Assembly: GCA_947095535.1 (NCBI GenBank)
Contig: OX352772.1
Span: 96,267,207 to 96,331,206 of the forward strand
DNA length: 64,000 nt
Direction of reading: 5' to 3'
Source of the DNA: Poecilobothrus nobilitatus
Lineage: Eukaryota > Arthropoda > Insecta > Diptera > Dolichopodidae
In this document: positions 35,531-47,709 of the stretch, piece by piece
Layout: every line of letters begins with the position of its first letter
Position numbering within the stretch: the first letter of the stretch is position 1
Made by a program: the position numbers and the translations under genes
Notes under the pieces: generated by a model
The model's database searches: none
The model's input: only the letters and a program-made list of their open reading frames with translations
Told to the model about the DNA's origin: nothing

Positions 35531-37479
35531 GTAAGCAGAGTGGCAGGCTCTGAACATACTAACGGTTCGTACGGGTATCTAAGAGTTGACAAAGGCAACT
35601 GTATTCTTTCTCGTTTTAAATAAAAACTACTCATGCATTTCTATTGATATAAAAAAAATATTAAATACTAACGCATACATAGATAAACATTATATACACT
35701 TGATCAACACATAATCAGTCCATCCAAAATAGAATACTTAAGAAATTAGAAGTAAATTTTTTATATAGTGTTTCCATGTTATAATATATAATTATTTGAT
35801 TTACTTCAATTTTTAAATACAAAAGATATTAAAAACTCTTTATGCGAAAATGTTAGATTAAAAGAAAAATGTTAAAATATGTTATTTGAATTATTTTTGG
35901 AATATATAAAGTATGTATTTAAAATTAAAAACAAAGAAATACAACCAAAATCATTGATAGACAACTCTTCTAACCAGTTTTAAAATATAAAAACATAAAC
36001 ATTATAAATAGATTTTATTATACCATTTGTAATAATAGGGTATTTTCAAAGTGAATTCTTTTTTTTCTTTATTCTAATTATAATGATAAATAAATAAAGT
36101 AATTTTTAAAATATTTTAATTGTTTTCGACTTTAGACTAAAGTTGTGTAAACGAAAAATACATGTATTCAAGATTTGTTATCATTGTTACATGTATTCAA
36201 GATTTGTTGTTATTGTTATTAAATACATGTATATATTATTGGCTAAATTCGAGTACTACCTAAATAATTTTAAAAATAGTTTTGTAATGGTAAATAATCT
36301 AATAATGGTTTCTAGTTGTACAAATTATATATAAAAACAAATACTTTAAAAAATTTTAAAACTTTAGTTTCAAAAAAAAATTTCGTGAATCATACAAATT
36401 ATATGGCAATATTGTCTTTTATTCAAATGCACTCTACTAAAAAGAAGTTTTAAAGTTTTAAAGTTTTTGAAGAAAAAAAGAAAAAAAAAAACAAAATAAA
36501 AAATAAATATTTATCATGTATGTACCTATCTAAAATTAAAATAGAATCAAATATTCACGACGTTATTTTTTTAAAAGAACCCTTGAAGAAATTTGAGAAA
36601 GAGAAAAAAGCTTAGCAAAAAATTAGAGAGCAAATGGGGCATTTAAAATCTGAAAAAATTTCGAGAATTCTTATTGACATCTTTTGTTCTGCTTGCGTTA
36701 TTTATATATATATAATTTCTGATACATAAGTACATAGAGTTTTTATCTAAAACAAAATTTTTTAGTCAATTTCTTAAAAACGTATTGTATCCAAAATTAC
36801 TCAATATACATCGTATTATATCCAATACTCAAAATATTTCCACTTATAAATTATAAGCGTTTGTAAAATGAGAAAAAATGATTTTTTACACTCGTAAATG
36901 TACACTTAAATGTATTTATATTACTTATGAAAATAATATGAATGTGTAAAATGTAAATAAAGAATTTTATTTAACTTAAAGATAGAAACTATAATTTGAT
37001 TAGTATATAAATGGTATAATATCATTATTGAATGAATGAGTGAATTATATTAATAATTAGTTACTCTTGTAATAATTTTTATAATAAAAACCGTTAGTAC
37101 TTTTTTCTTACGTTAACAATTTTTAGATAAATATATTTCTTATATGATTTTTGTAGTTGCATGATTTTTTATTTTAAATTGCTAGTGTTCTTAACTCTTA
37201 CAAGCATTATGGTACTTACAAGTCGGGTTAAATTTTTTTATTTTTTTAGTTAATAAGTTTCGCATTTCAAAAATATGAAAATGCAATTTACTTGTTGAAG
37301 CTTTTTAAAGCAAGATGAAGAATGTACTGAAAGCCAAAAATGTTAATTTAAAAGAATATTTTTTTTGATAAAGAAGAAAAGAATAAGATCAATTTTAGCA
37401 GGGAAAAATCCAACTGGATAATTGAAAAATATAATGTATAATATAATATTATATATAATATAATAATGTAATATATAAT
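35531..37479. other. Unassigned sequence interrupting W copy 2
   Basis: Present in copy 2 only. It is AT-rich with a short direct repeat ACATGTATTCAAGATTTGTT (36161 and 36190). It may be part of the element that left the P-element-like fragment beside it. No gene recognised. Confidence 0.4.
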
Positions 37480-37755
37480 ATAAGAACAGAATTACTAGAA
37501 ATTTGAGTAATCAATCGTACATTCATTTTTGCAAAAGAATTGGGAAAGATATGTTTTTTAGAAAGTTTGCGACACATTTTTTTTACTATTGTTTCTTTCA
37601 TGAAAATAAAGGGACTGAATGATTTTGAATGAAACTTGGCCATCAACGGTATTAAATTCATATTTAAGAAGTGTGCTACGAAGAGATTTGATCAAATGCA
37701 CTGGATCGAAGAGCACAAAAACTTTTATTCCAACTTCAGTCGAATTAAAAAAAGG
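37480..37755 (-). pseudogene. P-element/THAP9-like transposase fragment
   Basis: Read from about 37750 downward: GIKVFVLFDPVHLIKSLRST and LLKYEFNTVDGQVSFKIIQS, then after a shift KKMCRKLSKKHIFPNSFAKM and NVRLITQISSNSV. The run F-D-P-x-H-L-x-K-x-x-R followed by K-L-x-x-K-H and M-x-V-R-L-x-x-Q is characteristic of P-element-type transposases, where the Asp is in the RNase-H-like core and the later part borders the GTP-binding insertion. Only about 90 codons remain, with a frameshift. No ends found. Confidence 0.66.
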
Positions 37756-37803
37756 GCTTTTCTATTGAAACACCTAAAATTTTGAAAGATTTTCTATTAG
37801 TAG

Positions 37804-38840
37804 TCCCTGATCGCATATTACTGCCCTAACATTAATACCTAAATTGAAAGCTACATCTAAATTGTGATTTAAAATACTATAAAGATCCTCACTACCTACC
37901 CCCTTTTCTGTAGTGTAAAAACAGAATATATTTCCAATTATGAACTAAACCTCTTAGCAAAATTACACACACCTATTTTGCGACGTCTTTTGTTCTTTTA
38001 AAACTATCATCAGAAAAAGCAATAATTTCATTCAGTGCACTAATTCATTTTTAGAAAAGTTTTGGCTTCGTCTGCTGAATGAGATTGTTTATCAATTAAA
38101 TTACATAATGAATTCTGCTTTTCTTTTTTTTTGTGTTGTTTTAGTTTTTTATTAATTTTTATAATTTAAAATAGTGGGACTACCACCCCCAAAAAAATTA
38201 TTGGAACGTTGATTTTATAATCAACTATAAAATCCCATTTTTTTTTTTTTACATATTTCAATAACATTGTATTTAATAAAGTGGGGGATGCCGTCCGCAA
38301 TCCCCCGTTAAACAAATTATTGAAACCCTGATTTTTAAACCAACTCTAAAAATCCCTTCTATCTCAGATTCTCACATAGGTATACATACATATATATTTG
38401 AGATATATACCGTTATTTAAACGAGTATGCACAATTTTCAAAGCACCTTTAGAGCCCCTTAAAGCCTCCGTCGCCAATCGCTACCCTCACACAAATTCAT
38501 TATTTTAACTGAATTTTCATTGTGCTAAATTATAAAACAATCTAAGAATATATGTACATATGTATGTACGCACATATTCTAAACTTTTGCCCTAAATTTT
38601 ACTTACTAAAATTAAATACAAATTGACGGCAAAGGTTTAGAACAGCAACCGGCAATTGTTATGAAAAATTGAAATACAATCGGATGTGGTGGCTACTTAC
38701 TCAATTTTAACAAAAATCAAATATACCATTTATATAAGTACCTACTTCAATATCATCTTCTGAATTAAATACGAATTTATGAAAACCAGATAAAAAATTT
38801 TCAAAAACTTTTAAGCATTTAACATGATTTAACACCATGA
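37804..38840 (+). repeat. Composite repeat W, copy 2, last part
   Basis: TCCCTGATCGCATATTACTGCC onward matches 21583-22205, and from about 38390 it matches block S (26700-27140). It reads through the point where LINE A entered copy 1 (CTATCTCAGATTCTCACATA), giving an approximate empty site. Confidence 0.75.
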
Positions 38841-39655
38841 CCAATTTTTTTCAAAATCATTAAAAACCTTGTTAAAATCAATCAAATCAAGTTTAAAGAA
38901 AATCTGGACAAGAAACTCCATAAGCTAACTATTTGTTAAAAAGTCATTTTATTGATGAAGTGTACTGAATTTAATTAATAAATAGAAAGTATATATTATT
39001 TTTTTATAAGTACATATAATTAATTACTCACATATGTATGGATCTTTAAAAATGATAATATATATCAAAAGAATTATTAACTAGTATTTGCCCGCTGATC
39101 GAAAATCGAGCTAATCTAGATTAAAATACAGCTACATAGTGTACATCTTGTCCGTTTTCGAAAGTCAAAAGTTGTTGTCTGAGTTCGTGATGTGTAAGCA
39201 AGAATTCGTTCTGTTTCGTGGATAGATTGGGTGTTACAGGCGGACTACCAATTTAGCAAACTATTATTACCAAAAAGTTAAATTAAATAAGTACTTTAAA
39301 GGTCGGCAAAAATCCTCAATCCAAACCCTCCTTTGGTTTGCCGACCGGAAATCATCACCAGCTAGGTGGTTAGGTACTAAGGAAAGGTAAACTGGGTCTG
39401 TCTTTATGTATCGTATTACTGACACCTCGGTTTTTACCGGAACCGGATTGGGGTAAACCAGGGCCGGATTTAAGGTGTTATACGACCCATGCCGATGATC
39501 AACCTGATTGGGTCTCCCAGTCTTAAAAATAGCCCATTCGCGAACGGTGTATTCGGAGTACCTGGCTACCCTCCGAATTTATTAGCATTACCCTATGTGT
39601 ACGAATCTCTGCATAGGGCAGACCTTCCTTTTCTTCGTACTCCTGGGTTCAAATT

Positions 39656-40617
39656 ATGGAACAAAATTTAAAAGATTCGAAAAAAGAGTTAGCCGGCACT
39701 TCCCAAAAGTCGGCAAGTAAAGCGACGGGCCAAAACAGTAGTAGCCCAGGTCAAGCCCCAAGTAGGACAAATCCCAGGTTCATCGAAGGGCCTTATGTCC
39801 AAGAGACAGAGATCACAAGAAGAGCCAGAGGGTAGTTCCAAAAAGGCTAGGTTGCTAGGGAGAAACCAGGTAACCAAGCCGTTCAATGAAATTGCCAAGG
39901 ATAGTTTAATTCTGGCAATCATTGATGAGGGGTTAGAGGATGGAGGTATTTCTCCCAGTAACTGGAAGAAAATTGTTGTTGCTTTAAACACAACTTTCTT
40001 CCAGGTACCAGGATCTCTACAAGCACGCAATAGGTAAAGTGGGAAGTTTGTGGCCGGGGGCCAAGCTCAAAGCCGAAATCAGGGAGGAAATCCCTGGCAG
40101 GCTAAGAGCCAGAGTATGGCTGCCTAGCGAACCAGCCGAAGCAGGCACGATCATCAAAATGATGAAAGTGTCAAATCCCCAACTTCCAACTCACAATTGG
40201 AAGTTTGCCAAACTAGGGGAAGTAGTAGGAGAATCCCGAGAGGTGCTTGTCATTGTCAATAAAGACACCCTACAACCTCTAGCTAAAATCAAAGGGGTCA
40301 TTAGTTACGGCTTCACAGCGGTAACACTGAAGGTGTATAAGAAGGATGAGGTGGAAGCCTCAAAGAGTATCGGTGAAGGCTCAAGTCAAGCCCAAGAGGC
40401 AGATTCTGACCGATCCGATGTCGTTGACGTAGCATCCTCCTCGGCTCCAAAAAGAGTGAATGATGTCATCAAGGCTGACGATGAAGACGATCTATTTAGA
40501 TCTGATTCTGACAGCTTTGATGATGCCAAAAGCTTCTCAATGGACTTTAAGGATAAAGCTAACGCGACGGTGGTAGAGATTAAGGATGGCTCAGATAATG
40601 AAGCTACTCTAAATTAA
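39656..40617 (+). pseudogene. LINE D ORF1 (RNA-binding protein, DUF4780-like)
   Basis: Starts MEQNLKDSKKELAGTS and continues through a basic, Lys/Ser-rich segment (MSKRQRSQEEPEGSSKK), a helical LAIIDEGLEDGGISPSNW block, then a folded region with AKLKAEIREEIPGRLRARVW and LVIVNKDTLQPLAKIK, and an acidic Ser/Asp tail. The layout resembles the DUF4780-type ORF1 proteins of insect LINEs, which coat the element RNA. Two frameshifts, near 39785 and 40033, break it. The assignment to that family is from memory of the pattern. Confidence 0.65.
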
Positions 40618-43215
40618 TCTCCATCACTTCAAAGAGGCTTGCGCCGCACTTGAAATTCGCATTAGTAGAACGGGTGAGGATATTATTTTGATTTAAGAGT
40701 CATGGGTGGCAAAAAAACAGGTTCATGGACTCAAGATACCAGGTTTCACGTTATTGTATAATAAAGAGGTATGCAAACCTAGAGCGTGCATACTTGCTAA
40801 AAATACATTAAATTTAACTTTTATGTATAATTACAGTGAAGCTGATCTGGTCGCGGTAAGCCTAAAGCTAAAAAACTCAAGACTCTGGTTTGTTGTTTAT
40901 CTTCCTCACGACTCGCAGGAATCACTTCCTCAATTTAATCTTGCAGGGTTGGTAGCAGATGCCAGAAGGATGAACATTGGGGTCATCATAAGCTGCGACG
41001 CCAATGCTCACCATGACATCTGGGGTACTTCGGATACCAACGAAAGAGGTGAGTCACTTTTTGATTACATTTTAAGTACTAACCTTCTTGTCTGTAACAT
41101 TGGCAGGGAACCTACCTTTGTTACTAATAATAGGCAAGAAGTCCTAGACATAACCTTAGTCTCGGACTTCATTTATTCCAAAATAAACTCATGGAAAGTT
41201 TCTGATGAGCATTCCTTTTCAGATCACAGATACCTTGAGTTCAGTCTGGACGAAAATCCTGCAATAAAGTCACTCTATCAAAATCCTAAGAGAACTGACT
41301 GGAAGAAATATAGGGAGCACTTAAAGTCAACGCTTTCCTCTTTAACATCTGGAATTCCTAAAAATATCCAGGATCTAAATAGCCTAGTAAACGTTTTTAC
41401 TAAGGCCTGCAATAAGTCCTTAGAGTATTCGCGTCCCATCAGTAAGCCTAGTGGAAAACCTAAACCACCTTGGTGGAATGATGAAATCAAAGCTGTAAGA
41501 AAAGATAGTAGGAGGGCTTTTAATAATGCCAAAAAAAATAAATGAGGTACAGGACTGGAGCTCTTATAAAACGGCTCTTAGTCGGTACAAAAAAGGACTT
41601 AAAAAGGCGAAAAGAGACATCTGCAGACTATTCTGCAGAGGTATAGAAAACGTTTGCAAGGCATCTAGACTTAGGAAAATCCTATCGACAAATCCCATGG
41701 TCCCTAGTCTTCTTAATAAAGAGGATGGCAACTGGACTACCACAAGCGAGGAGTCGTTGGAATTACTTTTAAAAACCCATTTTCCTGGGTACACAAATAA
41801 TAGCTCAGAGGTGGCTTGCCTTCTGAATCCTCCCCATACTATCTCAGAGGTGGTGGTTACAGGAGACAAACTACAATGGGCTATAGATAGTTGGAAACCA
41901 TTCAAGTCAAGGGGACCGGATGGTATTATACCCGCAGAGATCCAGCAAACTTCATTTACTACCCTGGCTTAGCTAAAAAGCATTTTCTGTGGTTGTCTTA
42001 ATTTGGGGCTTATCCCGGATAAATGGAAACAGGTCAGAGTAGTGTTCATACCCAAGGCCGACAAAAGTAGTTACGTCTATGCGAAGGACTTTCGGCCTAT
42101 AAGGCTGTCATCCTTCCTTCTAAAAACCTTAAAAAGATTGATCGACATCCATATCCGCTACAACTTAGATAAAAATCTGTTGTCAGCCTCTCAACATGCT
42201 TACTGTAAAGGGAAGTCAGTGGATACTGCACTTCACACTTTGACTAGCTCGATTGAAAGATCTTTAAATTGCAAAGAGTATACTTTTGCAGCATTTATAG
42301 ACATTGAGAGAGCGTTTAATAACGTCAATCAGGCAGCAATTGTAGACGCACTCATAAGCCTAGGAGTAGAACCGGAGCTAAGAGCACTGATAGCTTACAT
42401 GCTAAATAGCAGGGCCATCAGTACTAACGTAGGCAACGCTTCTGCGAAAAGGTTTGTGAAGAGAGGGACTCCGCAAGGAGGGATGCTATCTCTCTCCCCT
42501 TCTTTGGAATATTGTGGTAAATAAATTGCTTAAAATCCTGGAAGAGGAGGGCTGCACAACAATCGCCTATACCGACGATGTTGCTGTCGTTGTCAGTGAC
42601 AAGTTCCCAGACAATCCCAGGTACGTTTTGCAACTTGAGCTAAACAAAATCACAACATGGGCTACATACTGTGAACTGTCAGTAAATCCACAGAAAACTG
42701 CACTGGTCCTTTAGGAAGTTTAGCATTCAGCTTTGTTGGGTACCAGGTCATCGAGGTATTCCGGGAAATGGAAAAGCTGATAAACTCCCAAGAATTGGTA
42801 TAACCTTACAAGTCCTGCCGAATAGGGCAAGACTAGGGGTACCTCTATCCACAAGCAAAACGTTATTTCGAAAGGCAATAACAAATATGGTAAATTACAA
42901 ATGGTCAAACTTGACCTCGTGCAATATCACAAGATTGATATGGCCCAAAGACGAATAGCAATGGGTATAATCACCGGTCACTGTCTAATAGGGAAGCATG
43001 CCAAAAAACTTGGCTTATCCGCAAACAACAATTGTAGAGCCTGCAAAGATGAAGAAGAGGAGAAAATTACTCTCCACCTCCTTTGCAGATGCCCGGCCTT
43101 GTCGGCAAGAAGGAATACCCATTTGGGGCAATATCTCATCAACAACCTTAGCGATCTAGCAGGTAAAAATGTGAAGAGTATTCTTCGCTTTGCAAAAAGC
43201 TCAAATTGGTGTTAA
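40613..43215 (+). pseudogene. LINE D ORF2: endonuclease, RT, RNase H remnant, zinc knuckle
   Basis: It overlaps the ORF1 stop. The endonuclease has INLHHFKEAC, VISCDANAHHDIWGTSDTNE and SDHRYLEFSL. The RT has SWKPFKSRGPDGIIPAEIQ, VRVVFIPKADKSSY, FAAFIDIERAFNNV, GTPQGGMLS and the catalytic AYTDDVAVVV near 42570. After 42712 the sequence jumps to CWVPGHRGIPGNGKADKL, the end of an RNase H domain, so the RT thumb and most of RNase H are gone. A C-terminal CRACKDEEEE...HLLCRCP zinc-knuckle-like segment closes it at 43215. Defects: TAA at 40694 (CAA expected), frameshift near 41540, TAG near 41970, frameshift near 42490, stop near 42960. Confidence 0.85.
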
Positions 43216-43641
43216 CGAGTGGGATAAAAAAGCTTCTATGTGGTATCAAAATGGACCAATGACGGTCTAAGTGTGCTTTTTTGGCAGCCACCTTGACCTA
43301 ACGCAACCTAAGTACTTTAAAAAAAATTATTAAAAAAAAAGTAAAACTGTTGTAAAAACTGTTAAATTATTAAAAACAAATCTTTAAAATTGGACTACAT
43401 ATTATGCTAGGTATACATATATTAATAAGGGAGTCACATATAAAATATTTTACAATTACAATTACTTTTTTTAATTACATATTATTTTAAAATTTTCATG
43501 TAGACAACTTACTACCCACGCTTTTATATGCAGTAAGATGAATAAAAAGCCAGAGAGTTCCAATACGGAAAATATAAATAATTTTTATTGCATTAAAAAG
43601 AACGTATTAAAATTTTTTGAATTCATAAATTTATATTTATA

Positions 43642-44575
43642 CAGGGTTTTCCAATTTGAGTGATATGATTTCTAAGTGACGTTTTGTAGTTGATTATTTA
43701 TAGTTGTTTCGGCCATTTGTAGTATGTCATGATCTCTCTTTTTTTTTTCATTGTATTCAGTTTCACCATGGATACGCAAGAACAACGTTTACAAATTATT
43801 CAATTTTATTATAAAAATAATCGTTCTCCAATTGCAAGTTTTCGTGCGCTTTTGTCATTTTATGCTCGTAATAAGTAGTGCGGTAAATAAACAAAACTGT
43901 CGATTCTGGTGCGAAGAAAATAAACAAATTATTCATGAACAACCATTATTTTCACCTAAATTTTTTTAAAAAATTCAGTTTTGTGTGCTTTTGGTCTGGT
44001 GGAATCATCGGTCCGTACTTCTTTCAAAATGAAGCTGGTAACACCGTTACTGTCAATGGATAGCGGTATAGATCGATGATAACCAACTTTTTATGGCCAA
44101 AATTGGAATAAGTTGATCTTGACAACATCTGATTCCAACAAGACGGGGCTACGGGCCGCACAGCACGTGCAACAACCGAACTATTGCGAGAAAAGTTTGA
44201 ATATTCGATTATTTCAAGAAATTGTGACATTGAATGGCCTCCAAGAAGTTGTGATTTAACACCATTAGACTATTTCGTTTGGGATTATTTGAAGTCATTG
44301 CTCTTTAGCAATAAACCAGACTCTCTTCAAGCTTTAGAAGTCAATATTGGACGTGCTATTCATACGACTTGATTTAGTGGCAAAAACGTTCGAAAATTGG
44401 GTTCATCGGATTCGTTCCCGCAAAAGAAGTCGTGGAGGCTATTTGAATAACGTTTTATTCAGAACTTAATTGTATCGATTGTACTTCACATTAAATAACA
44501 AATATTTGAATTTCCTTAACAATTAGTGTGTTTTTTTTTTAAAAGAAATCATATCACTCAAATTGGAAAACCCTA
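43642..44575 (+). mobile_element. Internally deleted mariner-like element with ~30-bp TIRs
   Basis: Ends are CAGGGTTTTCCAATTTGAG and the complement of the same, inverted over about 32 bp (outermost base differs), with TA on both sides. Inside is an N-terminal helix-turn-helix start (MDTQEQRLQIIQFYY), then a jump to VNKQNCRFWCEENKQIIHEQ; much of the linker and first catalytic region is gone. The second catalytic block reads FQQDGATGRTAR and the third SCDLTPLDYFVWDYLKS, so both Asp survive, but frames are broken. The right arm of the inverted duplication lacks it (junction near 62011-62016), confirming a TA-target insertion. Confidence 0.88.
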
Positions 44576-45011
44576 TATAATATGTATTATTAATTCTCAT
44601 AAATAAATTTATTATAAAATAAACTGAAAAATTTATTATTATAATATATAGGCATTTACACATTAGTTATTAACTGAAACTCATAAAATTTGCATTTAAT
44701 ATAGGACCTATTATTTTAAAAATGTTTCAATTCTAAAACTCTCAAATGTGCACCCCATACATAGCAAAATTTTATCTGTTATTCAGTAAATGCAGTAATA
44801 CATATATCTACCTATTCTTTAACATTTTTAAAATTCACACCCGATTTGGTCAAAAAGAAATCGATTTTACTAAACTTAATAAAACGGAATAGTAATTTTT
44901 TTCAACATCTTTGATATTTTAAATACCAAATCTTTCAAATGAAAGAAGCTGTTGAATAATTCAAAGAAAGTTCACCACTGGGCTGGCACTGACCACAATA
45001 CAATATACAAC

Positions 45012-45480
45012 ATACATAAGCAAAATCCTATAAACCAAAAAAAAAATAAACATCATAATATTTAATCTGTAAATGATAGACATTTAAAACACTTTTACTC
45101 AATGATTTACCAACCAACTTTAATTTTTTTTTTTTTAATGATAAATATTTAGTACAGCCATTTTACAATATCAATATTTTTCTAAATTTTCTGATTTTCA
45201 TTAATAATTTTCCATTTTTATAAAAAAAAACCCATACTATATGATACATACATATATATATTCTTTAATATATGTATCATATAGTATGTATAATCTATAC
45301 CTATAATATACATATTCAAGAAAGACGCTCTTTGATTCCGTTAAATTTTATATTTTGCCTTTTTTTTTTTGCTTTTTATTTTTTCTAAATACATATGTAA
45401 ATAAAATTTTAAAATATAGTTTGGATGGTACGAAATAGGAATTTCACAATATAACTGAATAAAAACATATAGATTCTAGT
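45012..45480. repeat. Lone dispersed copy of the 1-2290 array unit
   Basis: It matches the unit body (ATAATATTTAATCTGTAAATG through TATAACTGAATA) but carries no tRNA-like head. The right arm reads across its position uninterrupted (near 61565-61575), so it is a discrete insertion of about 469 bp. An internal hairpin, ACTATATGATACATA with its complement, lies at about 45235-45285. Confidence 0.75.
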
Positions 45481-45649
45481 TTACTTTTAATTTAAGGAAC
45501 AAACATTTTTTACGGTCTCTTAAAATTTGGTTGTATTCTGTAAGTCAATACTTGGTTAACTGCATACCATACTACATACATTGAAATTTGAATTTTTTAA
45601 AAGAGAAAATTACATATTTTAATTTTTTTAAATATATGTAGATATATAC

Positions 45650-45910
45650 ATAGCACCATTGAGTGTTAATATATTATAAGAGGATCAAATTTCATTTTTA
45701 AAAGGTATCAGTTATTGATATACACAATCAAAATAATGTCAATTATTAATAATTGTTAGACAAAATATAGTATTGCTTTAAAAAAACTACAAAAAAATTT
45801 AGTTTTGCCCTTTATGTTATTCTTCTTGCATAATATTACTGATTATTAAAAAAAAATTCTCATTATGTACGCATAATTATTATTGCCAAATATTACGCAT
45901 AGTTATTATT
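45650..45910. repeat. Inverted repeat partner of 49180-49575
   Basis: Contains TATTGATATACACAATCAAAATAATG and ATGTACGCATAATTATTATTGCC, whose complements are at 49180-49400. The partner carries a small extra segment near 49380-49540. The pair encloses LINE E and the SINE/microsatellite block, so 45700-49560 looks like a further inverted structure placed in the left arm. Confidence 0.7.
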
Positions 45911-47709
45911 TAAGATAACTTAACCAACAAAACTTCGTTCTTGCAAATGAAGTATGTAAGTTAATATGAAAAATATTTTATATGTATAACATTATTTTAT
46001 TAGTATTAGATACCATATTGAAAAATTGATGTGATTTTTTTTTTTTTTTATACGCTACCCAAACTCTAGAAAAGTTTTCCTTTTTACAAAATTATTGTAG
46101 GTTTGAGCAAGAAGCAGAGGAGTTCGAGGGAAATATGAACATAAAAGAGAATTGGCGGGTAAATTGGAGACGAACCTGAATAGGTTCTTTTTGAAAAGTT
46201 GCAAATTGTATAATGGACCATTAGTATCAGAGGGGAACAAGTTGGATGGAAGCATGTTTCACATTTTAGTGGTTCTCACAATAAAAGAGTTTCCATAACC
46301 AGTTTTAAACCCTCTAGGAATTTCCACTGCGTAGAAATGAGCACTTGAGGCTCTCTTAGTGTTGCGTTGGAATTGTTTAAGGGGAGGCATTATTGATTTT
46401 AATTCAATAGAACAAGTGTCATTATCTACAAGATATCTATAAAAGAGAGATAAAGCTCCAATATTTCGACGTGAGTTAAGACGAGAAAAGGTTTCCTAAG
46501 GCGCGATAAGGCGTAAGGCGTGATTTTGGATTTTGTCCAGGTAACCTAATGATGCTTGAGCAGCGCCAGCCCATGTGTGAGAATTATACTCCATCTTAGG
46601 TCGAATATATGGCCATATCACTAGCGGGAAAATAAGCTTTACAGCGAAAAATAAAACCTAAACATTTGGCAGCTTTATTTTGCTATATCAAAAATATGCT
46701 CATTCCACAATATTTTTTGATTAAGCTGCATGCATAAAATGTTTAAATTTGCAGACCGCTTTATGTTTTCCTCTTGGAACCGTAGAGTTGGTATGGATAT
46801 ATCTTTTTTGCAAGAGATCTGACAGCTTTGAGTTTTAGAAATGTTGAACTCAACTCTGTTTTTAACATCCCAATCAGCTATTTTCGCTAGGTCGTGGTTA
46901 ACTGAACTAGCCATAGTTTCCCTTTTTAACCTGATTGCGGTTGAAGTAGCAGTAGATTTCTTTAAAAAATCATAAGATGCTACCAGAGTGCTGTCGTCGG
47001 CAAAACTATGGATTGGATTGAGGGTAGAATTGAGTAGGTCGTTAATTAATATTAAGAAGAGAGTGGGAGATAAGCCTTGTGGAACGCCAGCATTTATTTT
47101 ATGAGTGTCAGACATAAAACTGTCGACAAGGATACGAATACGACGATTCGAAAGAAAATCCTCAATCCATGCACAGAAGGAGCCCAACCCAATGGCCTGA
47201 CATTTGCTCAGAAGAGCAGCATGCCATACTCGATCAAAGGCCTTTGAGAAATCGAGAGCTACAACCTCAGATTCACCGGAACAATGAATGCTGGTGTTGA
47301 GCTTCTCGCAGAGACAAGTTCACCTGTAGATCGATGACTGCGAAAGCCGTTTTGGCGATCGTTTAAAATACGCGAGCTATTCAGGTATCTCAAAAGCTAT
47401 TTGTTTACCAAAATTTCCATAATTTTGGAGAGAACCGAAGTGATGGCGATTGGTCGGTAGTTTGAAGGGTCGAACTTTCCACTGTCTGGGATATTTACCA
47501 GTCGAAAATGAGAGGGCGAAAAGATTGCGCAGAGGTTTGGAAATGGGAGAGGCTACATGTTTGAGAACCATAGCTGGAATTCCATCAGGACCAGTGAACT
47601 TTCTAACATTCAGACTCGTTAGCACTTTCACTACAGTACGTGATCTGAAGAATACCTTTTGAAGAATTTTAAAATTAGAAAGATCAACAAATGGGTATAC
47701 TGGAGGTAA

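Larger units (their letters stand above)
39301..43308 (+). mobile_element. LINE D (RNase H-bearing, I/LOA-like) with 13-bp target duplication
   Basis: It begins GGTCGGCAAAAATCC and ends TTGACCTAACGCAACC without a poly(A) tail. TAAGTACTTTAAA flanks it at 39288-39300 and 43309-43321, and the right arm of the inverted duplication has this sequence once (62338-62350). Base composition is far less AT-rich than its surroundings, so it is comparatively recent. Two ORFs, both damaged, are listed separately. At about 4.0 kb it is shorter than complete relatives because the RT-RNase H junction is deleted. Confidence 0.9.
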
